Positions 26,460 through 36,804 of a stretch of DNA of 64,000 nt are shown here, one piece after another. The stretch spans positions 15,582 to 79,581 of the forward strand of contig MGST01000041.1 of assembly GCA_001798605.1 (NCBI GenBank). Direction: 5' to 3'. The translations under genes were made by a program, and so were the position numbers. Position 1 is the stretch's first letter, and the number at the start of each line of letters is the position of its first letter. The stretch comes from Deltaproteobacteria bacterium RIFOXYA12_FULL_58_15 (GTDB lineage: Bacteria; Myxococcota; XYA12-FULL-58-9). Under the pieces are notes generated by a model. It was not told the DNA's origin, searched no databases, and worked only from the letters and a program-made list of their open reading frames with translations.

Positions 26460-29400
26460 CCGTGTCTCGGTCTACATTTCGGGCGGCATCATAACGGCAC
26501 AGTCCAGAGAAGTCGCAGGCACGGCACAACGCGGGAGAATCCGGATCAGGAGAAACATCACCGCCAACCAAAGTATCGATCCGACCCCAGAGTTGCTCTC
26601 GAAGCTGCGCGGCAAAGATGTCTGGTTCCTCCGACATTCCCTCTGCCATTTCCCGATGCCCACTGTGCAACGCGACCCACCCCGCCCGGATGCTGTTGGC
26701 ACCAGGACACAGATTACGACGAGCCACGAGTGCGTACACAGGCAGTTGGAAATGCCGACCAGGACTGCGTTTCCGTAGCGTTCGCTTGTAATCGAGTATC
26801 AACAATTCTTCTGTGCCGTCATCATGTTGAGCCAAATCAACACGGTCGATACTGCCGCGGACTCGCAACAATCGGCGACCATCCGGTGACTCAATCTCGA
26901 GGGGGGGCGTGCCGCAATGTTCATTAAATTCGAACTCAAGAATCAAAGGCGAAAGTTCACTGCTCTGACGCAAATCATATTCCAACTGTGCCTCTACCGC
27001 GCCCCACGCGTCCTCAAGCACTGCTCTTTCGAGCGAGGGATGAACGTGGACCTCCTCGAGAATGACTTCACGCTGAGCATCAAACACGCTTCGCGCTCTG
27101 GCGCGAGTCCCCTCAGGATCGATCCTTGCCATGGTAAGCCCACCGCAACCGATAATGTCGCGATAGACCGCCCACAACGCCGCGTGACCAGCGCTGCCCT
27201 CCTCCCGCGCGTCCGCTCCCAGTGCTGGCACTGGCTCCCGCTCGAGTTTCAGAATTTGGCCGGCAAGAAATCGAAATCGGCACATTCCCAACAGATCGAG
27301 ACGCGACGGGCTCTGCACCTTGCCAACAACCTCTTCTTCAACCCGTCGTCGCTGTGCGCCGCTCAAGGGCTGCGACTGTCGCTTGGGACCCCGGATGATC
27401 CTCTCTTGGTTGACCCGTAGCTCAATGCTGCTGGTGACGGAATCACGGCCCCGCAACAGAGCATCAAGCGCAACTGCCTTGCCCGGATTGTGGGTCGTGG
27501 CAATACGCGCTGCGTTCGAAAGACTTCCCAGACTCCAACGTTGTCGCAACAGTCTCTTGCCGGGAAATTCACAGGCATAAGACGGTTCGGTGAGTTCTAT
27601 CTCCGGTGTCCCTAGACTTCGCACCAGCTCATCCACCAGTTCGCTCCGACCACCTTGGGGGTCGTTGTCGGCAGTCGAAAATGTAACAACCAATTGCTTC
27701 TGACAACTTGCCAGTGCCTCCAGCCAGATCCACGTATCCCGGGCGCTGCCGTGGAGCGCACCACGACCCGTCATCGGCGCAGATTGTAAGAGCCGCGGTC
27801 CAAGGAGACGGTTGACCTCGACCCGCAACTCCTCAGTGAGCACCAGGTCAGGGGCTGACGCTCTCGGCAGCACATCGGCGTCAATTCCAGCAAGTATGAC
27901 ATTGTCGAAATGGGTCTCGACCAATTCATCAATGGACAACACCGCAACGCTGCCAGCCCGCATGCCTGCCGGAAACAGCCGCCGCTCACTCAGCACCGAC
28001 CCAATGAAGTCACAAAGTTCTGGCCTCTCCCAATCGCCTGCCCATGGCGCAGTTCGCGCCGTTTGGCGCAATTCAACAAACACATCAGCAAGGGCAGTCA
28101 ATGCCCCGTGATGTCTGGCTTGTGCACGCAAAAGCCCCCGTCGACCCCATTGAGCGCCATCGGGATCCCCAGAATGGGCGCTGATGGCAGGCAACGACAT
28201 ATCGAGACCACGCATCATCTCTTCGAGCGCATCGACTTGTTCCGCCAATGGAGCACACTGGGGCAAGGACCCCAACCTGTCCATCACGCCGTCTAGCGCA
28301 TCCGCAATAGCCACGGCCTCACGCATTTCACCGTCACGATCGAAAGAGCGTGTGCGATACGCACGGTTGACCAGCCCTTCGCGAAAACTCCACAATCTTG
28401 CCGAGCGCACCCCCGCGCGTCGAACTCGATCGGCGACTTGTGCCGAGTTGAGCGCGCCGTGCGGAACGTCGACACTCCGACCCAAGGTACGCCACAACTC
28501 AAGCAACGGCTCACGTGGAAATCCCCGATCGACAATGCGCAATGCATCTTCCACGAGTCGCCCGGCGGCAGTACGGTGCAGACGAACCCCGCGTCGCGAG
28601 TACGCAGGCACTCCGATGCCGCTCAATGCATCGGTTATCTCCGGGCCGAGCTGGTCAAATTCGGCAACAGCCACACAGATCGAGTCCGCCGGCACACCAC
28701 TTAGGAGCCACCCGCGCACGCGCTGGGCAATAGCGCGGCCATGCTCTGCACGACTCGCGATACGCAGAAATGATACCGGTGCCTGTGGTGCAGTCTTGTC
28801 GGTGAACTGCGCGGCCCGCAACTCCTCGAGGGGGCCCGTACCCTGCCGCGTGTCGAAAGTGACACCAATGTCGAGAGTATCACGCGCCTCCAGATTGTGG
28901 AGACTTGCCTCAGGCCACGCGAAGGCTTCCTTGCGATCACCGTCCCAAGGCAACCGCACGTCGACCCGCACCCCACGAGAAGCCATTGCAGCCAACAGGT
29001 CGAGCCGAGATCCGAAGAGGGTCGCCCCACCCTGCACGACCACTCTGCGCAAATGGGAAAACGTTGGTGCCACCGCGCCTTTGGAGGTGGCAAGCACGCC
29101 GGTGCGCTCCCAATCAGCATCATCGGCGAGCGAAACTCGTTGCAAGGCGTTCTCGTAACGCGAGAGGAGATCAGCAACTGTCTTGAGATTCGCCGAAATC
29201 CTTTCGCCGGGCAGATGTCGCGCCGTAATCCCGGCTTGGCGCAACTCCACGATCGCTCGGTGGACGGCCCGAACGGCAAATGGGTCACGGGCAGCGTCCC
29301 GGACCCAGCCACTGCCGCTCCCCATCAACGAGCGGCACAGAATTTGGCAAACCAAAGGAGGCGCGTAACGGTGGCCGCCAAGAGAACCCAGAGAGCGCAA

Positions 29401-29529
29401 CAACGCGCCAAAGGTCGTGAAATTTTGCGTGCCCACGCAATCCCCGGGCCGAAGCTCGATTGCACGATCCGCGGCGAGACGACTCGGATAGACATGCAGC
29501 TCATCTGGTTGAGGCAACAGGGACTCCAC
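26452..29529 (-). CDS. addB: AddB-type nuclease/helicase-like subunit
   Basis: The 1025-residue protein starts at a GTG with AAGGTG upstream. The N-terminal two thirds are a degenerate helicase-like region without a clear Walker A. The C-terminal nuclease domain has GSIDRVDLAQ and LLILDYKRTLRK with QLPVYALVAR. It also carries the Cys pattern expected for an AddB-type iron-sulphur cluster: one Cys in LGMCRFRFLAG upstream of the nuclease, three in LCRACDFSGLC near the end. Overlap with addA and strand order addB-addA match the known pair. The function is end resection in homologous recombination. Confidence 0.88.
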   Translation of the reverse strand: MESLLPQPDELHVYPSRLAADRAIELRPGDCVGTQNFTTFGALLRSLGSLGGHRYAPPLVCQILCRSLMGSGSGWVRDAARDPFAVRAVHRAIVELRQAGITARHLPGERISANLKTVADLLSRYENALQRVSLADDADWERTGVLATSKGAVAPTFSHLRRVVVQGGATLFGSRLDLLAAMASRGVRVDVRLPWDGDRKEAFAWPEASLHNLEARDTLDIGVTFDTRQGTGPLEELRAAQFTDKTAPQAPVSFLRIASRAEHGRAIAQRVRGWLLSGVPADSICVAVAEFDQLGPEITDALSGIGVPAYSRRGVRLHRTAAGRLVEDALRIVDRGFPREPLLELWRTLGRSVDVPHGALNSAQVADRVRRAGVRSARLWSFREGLVNRAYRTRSFDRDGEMREAVAIADALDGVMDRLGSLPQCAPLAEQVDALEEMMRGLDMSLPAISAHSGDPDGAQWGRRGLLRAQARHHGALTALADVFVELRQTARTAPWAGDWERPELCDFIGSVLSERRLFPAGMRAGSVAVLSIDELVETHFDNVILAGIDADVLPRASAPDLVLTEELRVEVNRLLGPRLLQSAPMTGRGALHGSARDTWIWLEALASCQKQLVVTFSTADNDPQGGRSELVDELVRSLGTPEIELTEPSYACEFPGKRLLRQRWSLGSLSNAARIATTHNPGKAVALDALLRGRDSVTSSIELRVNQERIIRGPKRQSQPLSGAQRRRVEEEVVGKVQSPSRLDLLGMCRFRFLAGQILKLEREPVPALGADAREEGSAGHAALWAVYRDIIGCGGLTMARIDPEGTRARARSVFDAQREVILEEVHVHPSLERAVLEDAWGAVEAQLEYDLRQSSELSPLILEFEFNEHCGTPPLEIESPDGRRLLRVRGSIDRVDLAQHDDGTEELLILDYKRTLRKRSPGRHFQLPVYALVARRNLCPGANSIRAGWVALHSGHREMAEGMSEEPDIFAAQLREQLWGRIDTLVGGDVSPDPDSPALCRACDFSGLCRYDAARNVDRDTDD

Positions 29530-29626
29530 GGCGGCACCTTACCATGTTGGTCGGACAACCTTCATACCGGTTTGGAAGATCCCACGCATGGGCTGCACCT
29601 CTAGGACAGGCCGATCGCCACATCAC

Positions 29627-32600
29627 CTACGCATACATCTCCAACAACGGTGCCGCCTCTCGTTCGAGCGCAGAGAATGCCTCTTGAAATAGCGGGGTCG
29701 TCATGTAGGTGCGATCAGCGTCTAGCAGCTTGAGGTATCGATCCACCACTGCCGCCGATCCACGCAACACACCAATCCGCAACAGGTGCAACCAACCAGC
29801 AATGACGACCTCCTGCAAACCTGCTTTCGTGGCGAATTCCACGCCCTCCTCACAGACCGATTGCCCGTGGGCCAAGTCCTCGGTGAGCGCCAGGGCGAGG
29901 CCCAGATGAACCTGCGCTTCTGCGGCGATTAGCTGTTCGTCGAGGACGCGAGCTCGCGCCAGGGCACGTTCGAGATAGAACCGTCCCGCATCGGGGCTGC
30001 TGGCCCACAGCAGTGTCTGTCCCAGATTGACCAAGTCTGTCGCCTCGTCGGCCCAGCTGCCGACAGCGCGATCGATGACAATAGCGCGCTCGAATCCCTT
30101 GCGCGCCGAGGAAAAACGACAGGTGATTAGATCCAGATATGCCGTGTTAGTGATCGCCGACGCCGCCAATTGCAAAAAATTGTGCTCCTCGGCGACCTCC
30201 TGACAACGGGTGAACACTGCACGAGCCGCTGCGTACTCGGCCTCATCGATCTTCAAACTGCCGCGAACCAAATCAAGTCGCACCCGCGCGTGCGTATCCT
30301 CCCCCACATGCACCTCTGCTCGGTCGAGCCAGGTGTGTCCTGCGGAGAGTTCGCGCGCGTGTTTGTAACTCGACGCCAACAATCGACCGGCATCACAGGC
30401 CATCTTGCTATTGCCGGTTTGTTCCGCCATTGCAAACACCGCCTGCAACCGCTGCCGTGCCTCATTCGCGTCGCCGACACGCAACAGGGCATCGCCTACC
30501 CAATAGTCAACAATGATGCTTCCTTTGTCGCCAAGAAGTGAGCCAAAGCGTTCGCGGATAATCTTTGCGAGCCGCAGAGTGTGCCGCGGTGCACCACGAT
30601 GCGCTGCCGCCGCCAACTTGAGTACAGCAACCCTCGCCCACCGTTTGGGCGATGGCCGCGTTTCCATGGGTAACCGCTTGGCGGCGCGACGCCACTCCTC
30701 GGCGAGCTCGTCGGCCTCACGATAGAGACCGGTCTCGAGAGCTGCCCGCGCAGCGCGTTCCAACCATCTAAGCGCTTCACCATAGTCCCCGGCACTGGCG
30801 CGGTGACGTCCAAGCGCCGCTTCTAGATCGGAGCGGTCCTTGAGAACCAAAGGTTCAAGGGCATCTGCAATCCGACGGTGGTAAGCCATCCTTTCCGCCT
30901 CGGGTAACGCCGCCAGCACCACAGCCCGCGTCGCCGGATCGCAGAACGAAAGAGTTCCTCTCTCCGTCGCAACCAACAACCTCTTCTCACCGAGAGTTGT
31001 CAAACTCACCTCGACAAGAGGTTCGGCCATCTTTGAGGCCAACGCTGCCTCAATAAGCTTACGGTCGGCGTCTTGACCGAGAATACTTGCGACAGCCAGC
31101 ACCCGGCGCTCTCCCGGCGATGCGCTGGCCAGCTTCGCTTGCATCATCGTCGCGACAACGTCCGGCACGATCGCTTCGGCCGCATCACGACCGGTTTGCA
31201 CCAAGCGCACGGCATTGTCGTCGCGTTCGAGCAGATTGCGCTCTTCGAGCACACGCGCGAGCTCGAGAACCAGGCCAGGCAACCCATTGGATCGCTCACT
31301 CACCAACTGCGCGAGCTCCCGCCCCACCAACCGTCCACCCCAAACCTGTTTGAGGAGTTGCGCCACCTGATTGACGGTTAACCGTCGCAGCTCGACCTCG
31401 TCGCCGAGAGCGCGTCGAAGATCGGAAAGCACAGGATCGGGCCGGTAGGTGCCGATCAATACCAAGGGCACCCTGCCACTGAGCGCCGTGAGTCGCATGG
31501 CAAGGCGAAGGGTGAGGCTGTCGGCGTAATGCAAATCTTCGACAACAAACATGATCGGCGTTGCCCGCGCCCGCAGCACAACCCACTGCGAGATGCTCGC
31601 AAGGATTCGTTCATGCACATGGGGGTCTGTGGGATCAAGAAGAGTTGCCGTAGTACCGTCTGGCCTGCGCGCGGGTTGAAGGATGCTAACAAGCTCCGGC
31701 ACCACTGACTCGAAACCGAGTCCACGCAATCCCTCCCGGATCTTCGCGCGTCGCTCCGCACTCGAAGTGTCAGTGTCGATAGCGAAAAAATTCTCAAACA
31801 TCCGCACAATTGGCGCGAGGGGCACCGACTTTGTCGCGTAGGAACAACGTCCGATGACGCATGAACCACCGTTCTTCGTCCAGTGATGCATCAACCGCGC
31901 TGCCAGATCGGACTTGCCAGAGCCGGCATCACCGCAAATGCCCACAATCTGTGGCTTGCCGCGAGCCGCAGCATCCACTGCGGCCACCAACACGTCCGTG
32001 TCGGCGGGACGAACGTCTTCCAGATCAGTCTTCTCTCCGGCCTGCACGAACCGAGCTTCGTTCTCCCTCGGTGCGTGCGCGTGATGAATGGTGATCGACT
32101 CCGCTGCCCCCTTGGGCATGAGCATGCCACGGTCGGAGCAAACGAAATGGCTCTCAATTCCCTGGAGAACCGTACTCGTACAGATGACCGAAAAGGCAGG
32201 TGCTGCTCGGGCACACTGCACCGACAGTGTTGTACCATCACCAACGACAATGAGCTGCTGATATCGGCTCGGGCTACCGATGGCCCCTACATAAACCAGG
32301 CCACGGTGTACACCCATGCGCACACCGAACTCCTCGATATCCCCACCCACGAGGGTTTTGGCGCGACTGACGGCCTCCAGCGCTGCGACGATGGCCCGCT
32401 CAGAGTCGTTGTCATTCGCTTCTTCGAGTCCAAATGCGATGGTACCGCGCTGTCCGACGGCCGTGGGTGATATCCCACAAACCACTCCTCCATGTTTGCG
32501 GATGGTGCGCAGCAAAGCACGAGTGACCTCTTGCGCAATGTGTCGATCTTGTATTGTCGCGCCACTGCCACGCACGTCGGCTGTGACGATCACTGCCCGG

Positions 32601-33409
32601 CGCAACTCGCCAGGCAAATCCACACCAGGCTTACAACCACGCAGCCACGCTGCCAGCGTCGGTGGAACAAAAGGCTCCAACAGAGCAATCTTGGCGTCAA
32701 CTCCATCGCGCAGATCCGCGCCGACCCGTCGGGACTTCCCCCTGGGCGGGTAAATGCGCAATCCCCGTACGACGACAAAGCCATGGCCATGCTCGGCAGC
32801 CTCGACAACATCGCCAAGCTCCTCGGCAATTTCGGCACCAATAACCACGGTATTGGCGTTCGCCCGTCGTTGCAGTTGCACAGCCGCATGCACCGCTTCA
32901 CCTGCGGGCACCAGCATGCGACGCGCCATTTCTCCGACGATGACGAGCTGTGCCTTCCCTCGGGCAACGCCCACACGAAACATCAATTCACGGAACTCAC
33001 CGCCAGCGATTCGACCAGTCTCACCACACATCAAGTGCTGCGCGGTCAACGCCGCGGCAGTGGCTCGCAGGCAATGATCATCGCCGCGAAACATGACGGT
33101 CATCGAATCACCGTTGAGCTGAAGGGCGTAGCCGCCAAACGGAACAATCGCTTCCTCCAGGAGCGGCCGATAAACACTGTTGAGGAGCTCACCGAGCTTT
33201 CCGAGTGCCTTGGCACCCTTGGCAGCAAGTCGTTCGCAAATGGAGCTAACACCAATGATTCTGGCATGGAGGATCGAACCGTCCACCTCCTGTCCCTGCA
33301 CCGACTCCTCCACAGGATGCTTCAGCACTGCCTGCACCAGATGGAACGGCACGGCTGCGCACAGGGCTTCCAGATAGGAGACCTTGTCATCGCCAGGTTT
33401 GGATGGCAT
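29627..33409 (-). CDS. Large regulator: two cyclase-like domains, AAA ATPase, TPR region
   Basis: This 1260-residue cytoplasmic protein has two class III nucleotide-cyclase-like domains (about residues 40-210 and 265-450), then an AAA/STAND-type ATPase (Walker A GDAGSGKS near 497; Walker B-like IMFVVEDLHYADSL near 625) and a helical TPR-like C-terminus. The first cyclase domain keeps GGYALQLNGDS but lacks the first metal Asp. The second keeps Asp in VTADVRGSG but has lost the GD hairpin (GGVVCGISPTAVG). Enzymatic activity is therefore doubtful. Similar proteins act as regulators in Myxococcota. It is 97 bp upstream of addB, with no evidence of functional linkage. Confidence 0.85.
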   Translation of the reverse strand: MPSKPGDDKVSYLEALCAAVPFHLVQAVLKHPVEESVQGQEVDGSILHARIIGVSSICERLAAKGAKALGKLGELLNSVYRPLLEEAIVPFGGYALQLNGDSMTVMFRGDDHCLRATAAALTAQHLMCGETGRIAGGEFRELMFRVGVARGKAQLVIVGEMARRMLVPAGEAVHAAVQLQRRANANTVVIGAEIAEELGDVVEAAEHGHGFVVVRGLRIYPPRGKSRRVGADLRDGVDAKIALLEPFVPPTLAAWLRGCKPGVDLPGELRRAVIVTADVRGSGATIQDRHIAQEVTRALLRTIRKHGGVVCGISPTAVGQRGTIAFGLEEANDNDSERAIVAALEAVSRAKTLVGGDIEEFGVRMGVHRGLVYVGAIGSPSRYQQLIVVGDGTTLSVQCARAAPAFSVICTSTVLQGIESHFVCSDRGMLMPKGAAESITIHHAHAPRENEARFVQAGEKTDLEDVRPADTDVLVAAVDAAARGKPQIVGICGDAGSGKSDLAARLMHHWTKNGGSCVIGRCSYATKSVPLAPIVRMFENFFAIDTDTSSAERRAKIREGLRGLGFESVVPELVSILQPARRPDGTTATLLDPTDPHVHERILASISQWVVLRARATPIMFVVEDLHYADSLTLRLAMRLTALSGRVPLVLIGTYRPDPVLSDLRRALGDEVELRRLTVNQVAQLLKQVWGGRLVGRELAQLVSERSNGLPGLVLELARVLEERNLLERDDNAVRLVQTGRDAAEAIVPDVVATMMQAKLASASPGERRVLAVASILGQDADRKLIEAALASKMAEPLVEVSLTTLGEKRLLVATERGTLSFCDPATRAVVLAALPEAERMAYHRRIADALEPLVLKDRSDLEAALGRHRASAGDYGEALRWLERAARAALETGLYREADELAEEWRRAAKRLPMETRPSPKRWARVAVLKLAAAAHRGAPRHTLRLAKIIRERFGSLLGDKGSIIVDYWVGDALLRVGDANEARQRLQAVFAMAEQTGNSKMACDAGRLLASSYKHARELSAGHTWLDRAEVHVGEDTHARVRLDLVRGSLKIDEAEYAAARAVFTRCQEVAEEHNFLQLAASAITNTAYLDLITCRFSSARKGFERAIVIDRAVGSWADEATDLVNLGQTLLWASSPDAGRFYLERALARARVLDEQLIAAEAQVHLGLALALTEDLAHGQSVCEEGVEFATKAGLQEVVIAGWLHLLRIGVLRGSAAVVDRYLKLLDADRTYMTTPLFQEAFSALEREAAPLLEMYA

Positions 33410-33490
33410 CGGTCCACTCTACGGCAGACTGCCTTCGGAGGCTATGCTTTGTCGCTCAGGGAGTCAGTCAAGACGATCGCGCCCGCGACG

Positions 33491-35140
33491 TCAGCGACCT
33501 GTCATCGCTTCGTCGATCTTTGCGCCGACCTTCTTCAGGACCTGCGTGGCCAGCGCACGCACGGCTCCGCGCTTGGCCTCATCGAGGTTGCGATGACCTC
33601 GGTGTTTGTGCTCTTCCACCGCACCGACAACTTTACCGGCGGCAACTGCTTTAACCTGCACGATCACTGTGGCGTCGGCAAAGTGTAGGTCCTTCGTAGA
33701 GCCGGTGCCCTTACCGCCATCCTCGACCTTGACGATGACATCAAGGAGAACATCTTGATCCCCCGGATCGGCGGAGGCCATGTCGGTGACCTTGAAACCT
33801 CGCTCGGTAAGCGCCTTGATGAACGCAACCTGAAACTCCTCTTCGAATGGGCCGCTGACCTCGACACCAACCTTGAGCTCATCCACAGCGCTCTCAAACG
33901 CCGCGGCGACATCGGAGTGAGAATACGGGCCAGAGACGCCAACGCCGTCGACATCGACGATGCGCAGCTCACTGTTTAGGGCCTCACGCTCGAGAATTGC
34001 ATCGAGAGCCTTGCCAAGAAAGGACACTTTGAACACCTTGTCGGCGCTGCGAGCCTTCTGGATGTAGCCGCCGGCCTTGTCATCGAGCTCGGCGATTTGC
34101 TCACGCAGAATCCGGCTGGCCTTTGCGCGCTCCATGCACGACAACGCATAGGTCGTACCGCCACCGGCCCACACTTCCATCAATTGCACGCCGCTAAACA
34201 CCTTGCCCGTGGCGACCTTGGTGAGAGTCTCTGAGGATTGTACCTCAACCGGTTGGGCACCGGTCTTGCTGTAAGCGCCCATGAAATCTTGGCTCATCGA
34301 GGCTACGTGGGCGATGAAGATCCGTGCGAGGGCAGCGTAGGAGCCATTCTCAGCGGCAGTGCGATCTCCGCCGAAACCGACGCCACACAGAAAGACCGCG
34401 TAGGAGAAGTTGGCGTCCTCGCCATCAATCCAGGCAGGTTTCTCGCCGGTGCGTTGGCGCACGTTGCTGTCCGGCTTACCCTTCGACTCCGTCTCAACAC
34501 CAGGGCGCACATCGTCGGCGGCAACCCTTGGTGGGGGGGGAGGAGGAGCTGGCTTTTTGCCGTGGCGATCGAAGATGTCGTCAACGTCGACCTTGGTCAC
34601 GTAGCTCTTCGCTGCACCCGCGGCCTCGGCCGCAAGAACATCCTTGAGAACCTTGAGGTCCAAAGCGGCAAGGGCGTAGAGGGTGCCGTCGCCATCAGCA
34701 TATCGGTCAACGATCTCGGAGCCCTTGAGGGAAGCCGAAGTCGCGGTCTTGATCGCATTCTCTACAACCTGCTCCTCACCACTGCCGCTTGAGGCGCTCA
34801 TGTAGTCTTTCATCAAGGACGCCGAGAACACCTCGAAGAGTTTGACGAGCTCGTTGCGGCCTCGATTGTCCGCGGTGGAACGCAACAAGGAGACATTCTT
34901 GATGCCCGAGGCAGCACCAACGGCGTAGAACACGCGCCGGCCATCAGCCATTACCATGGCGACGTTGCCGCGCATGATCCAACCGGGTTTGCCATCGCTG
35001 CTTTCGCCGAACGTCTGGTTGGCCTCGCCGGCCTTGCCCGAGCCCTCAGCGGCCTGTGCGCCCTTGGAGCCTTTGCGGCCACCGCCACAGGCAGCGATCA
35101 GTGATACACCTAGGGTTATCAGAAGAAGATTTCGTCGCAT
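33491..35140 (-). CDS. Lipoprotein with two LPP20-like domains
   Basis: The start has GGAGG five bases upstream. The 549-residue product has a lipobox (LLLITLGVSLIAAC) and a Gly/Lys/Ala linker. Two related domains (about 50-180 and 230-370) each begin GKPGWI or EKPAWI, contain an Ala/Gly-Val-Gly strand and end in a long helix (LVKLFEVFSASLMKDYM; LARIFIAHVASMSQDFM), as in LPP20-family lipoproteins. A proline run (PAPPPPPPR) separates them. The C-terminal 180 residues contain a separate alpha/beta domain (VLLDVIVKVEDGG, ADATVIVQVKAVAAG). It is envelope-located; the role is unknown. Confidence 0.78.
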   Translation of the reverse strand: MRRNLLLITLGVSLIAACGGGRKGSKGAQAAEGSGKAGEANQTFGESSDGKPGWIMRGNVAMVMADGRRVFYAVGAASGIKNVSLLRSTADNRGRNELVKLFEVFSASLMKDYMSASSGSGEEQVVENAIKTATSASLKGSEIVDRYADGDGTLYALAALDLKVLKDVLAAEAAGAAKSYVTKVDVDDIFDRHGKKPAPPPPPPRVAADDVRPGVETESKGKPDSNVRQRTGEKPAWIDGEDANFSYAVFLCGVGFGGDRTAAENGSYAALARIFIAHVASMSQDFMGAYSKTGAQPVEVQSSETLTKVATGKVFSGVQLMEVWAGGGTTYALSCMERAKASRILREQIAELDDKAGGYIQKARSADKVFKVSFLGKALDAILEREALNSELRIVDVDGVGVSGPYSHSDVAAAFESAVDELKVGVEVSGPFEEEFQVAFIKALTERGFKVTDMASADPGDQDVLLDVIVKVEDGGKGTGSTKDLHFADATVIVQVKAVAAGKVVGAVEEHKHRGHRNLDEAKRGAVRALATQVLKKVGAKIDEAMTGR

Positions 35141-35340
35141 GGATCCTCCGTCCGTCCTTGTTTCATCCAGACTTGGAAGTCGACAATGTCGAGTGGACGC
35201 CCCTTTGGGACGCCCGAACCCCCTTTGGAATTCTCCGCTGGTATGCTCGATTCAGGCAATAATTATGTGCCGATACCACACCCGGAGGATCGGAAGCAAT
35301 CGAGGCGATTAACGATTGCGTAACTCGCCACGCCGGCGCT

Positions 35341-36102
35341 CTATCGTTGTCTGGTGTTGTCTCTCGGCGCAGGCGGCTCAGCATCTTTTTTTGCACCGAG
35401 GGGCACTGCAGCACGGGCCGACTCATCGACCCTTTTCACCTCGAGAGGCACTGGGGCAGCGGCTGGCTCGTCGATCCTCTCCACCTCCAGGGGCAAGCCT
35501 GGCCCTCCCGGCTGCTGTCCGCCTGTGCGAAAACGGACGTTGCCCGACTGGAACCCGGGGGCAGTGGGGGGATGCTCCATGTCCTTGATGCGACTGCCGT
35601 CATGACCAAACACTCCCTGACAGGCCTCGCGCACCTCGGGCGCTGCTACCACACGAACCAACAAGCCAAACTCCTCTGGCGGATCTGGCACTGCCCCGAC
35701 GTAGACGCGAGCGGCTTGTTCACAGGTGAGCGATGGTTCGCGGGTGAACTGGCAAATGACCGTCAATTTGGTCCACTCCTCGGCTGGCTTCTCCGGCGTC
35801 TCGAAACGTTCGTCCTCTGTGCCGATCTTTTCAACCTTGTCCCAGAAGCCTCGCATGTCCATAACCATAGCCTGCTCGCATCCAGCATCCCGCAGCTCTT
35901 GGGTTCCAGGAGCCTTGGCGGCAGCCATGGTCATCTTCATCGATTCGCCCATTAGCGAGGTCATCTTGCGAACGTCGGGATTGCTCGCGACGCAATAGAC
36001 GCAAGAGCCAACAATGACGATGGCAAGGAGAAGCAGCACGAGAAACACGATGCCGAGCACTTTGAGAGCAGAACTCGATCCTTGTTGTGGCTGTTCAGTC
36101 AT
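35341..36102 (-). CDS. Single-pass membrane protein with repeated C-terminal tail
   Basis: The 253-residue protein has one strong membrane helix (LGIVFLVLLLLAIVIVGSCVY, about 15-35) after a short cytoplasmic N-terminus. A periplasmic domain with four or five cysteines follows (DAGCEQAM, VICQFT, LTCEQA, EACQGV). The tail contains a roughly 20-residue motif repeated three times (LPLEVERIDE, VPLEVKRVDE, VPLGAKKDAE). No family is recognised. It precedes the LPP20-like gene by 200 bp, a gap in which I see no RNA or repeat of note. Confidence 0.7.
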   Translation of the reverse strand: MTEQPQQGSSSALKVLGIVFLVLLLLAIVIVGSCVYCVASNPDVRKMTSLMGESMKMTMAAAKAPGTQELRDAGCEQAMVMDMRGFWDKVEKIGTEDERFETPEKPAEEWTKLTVICQFTREPSLTCEQAARVYVGAVPDPPEEFGLLVRVVAAPEVREACQGVFGHDGSRIKDMEHPPTAPGFQSGNVRFRTGGQQPGGPGLPLEVERIDEPAAAPVPLEVKRVDESARAAVPLGAKKDAEPPAPRDNTRQR

Positions 36103-36372
36103 GGACTCGAGTTATGCCACAAAGACGACAGCCGCCAAAGCCTTCCGCCACAACGAAGCGCGAATGTACGGGGGTTCTGCGGATTCTGCTCGTCCATTGA
36201 GCGCCATCATGCGTAGCGTTTAGTGTTGCAATATTCGCTTCAGCATCCCCGGCTTCTAACAACCACGCCCACGCCCGAGGCATGACCTATGGCGCGAGTA
36301 TGCGTTATTGCACGAATCGGAAATTGGAAGCACGGAGTTGGGATTCGAGAACCACCCGGCGGACTCTTCGGT

Positions 36373-36804
36373 TCATCCTTCCATTGGGTTGTTCCAATCG
36401 AGTTGGTCAAATCGGGAGAAATCTCGGTCGGAGCTACAAAGGGTTGCTCCATGCTCGATGGCGAGGGCCGCCAGATGTGCGTCGGTGACGAGATTGCCTG
36501 ATGCCTGTGATGTGTTGATCAGTTGCGACAGAATGGCCCAATGTCGAGTGCTGGGCTCGAGGGTGTCGACCATTGGACGCTCCAACCAACTTTCGACCTG
36601 AGCCACCGCCTCATCAATCTGCAACGGTTGCTCATAGACTCGGGGGTGAGTACCAATCCTGATGAAAGCGATGATCGTACTCCATGCCAGCCGCACCGGA
36701 TCGGGTTTGGACAGTTGGTCTTGCCACCAATTCCGCGCTCGCTCATGAAATGGCGATGAGCCGTCATAGGCGTACAACAGAAGATTCGCATCAACAAGAA
36801 TCAT
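36373..36804 (-). CDS. vapC: VapC-type PIN-domain toxin
   Basis: The 143-residue PIN domain has the acidic residues for metal binding: Asp in MILVDANLLLYAY, Glu residues in the middle helix region (QIDEAVAQVESWL), Asp in LVTDAHLAALA and Asp pair in CSSDRDFSRF. These proteins are ribonucleases that cut tRNA or other RNA. Its ATG overlaps the antitoxin stop by four bases (ATGA). It ends at 36373 after a 270-bp stretch (36103-36372) with no recognisable content. Confidence 0.9.
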   Translation of the reverse strand: MILVDANLLLYAYDGSSPFHERARNWWQDQLSKPDPVRLAWSTIIAFIRIGTHPRVYEQPLQIDEAVAQVESWLERPMVDTLEPSTRHWAILSQLINTSQASGNLVTDAHLAALAIEHGATLCSSDRDFSRFDQLDWNNPMEG

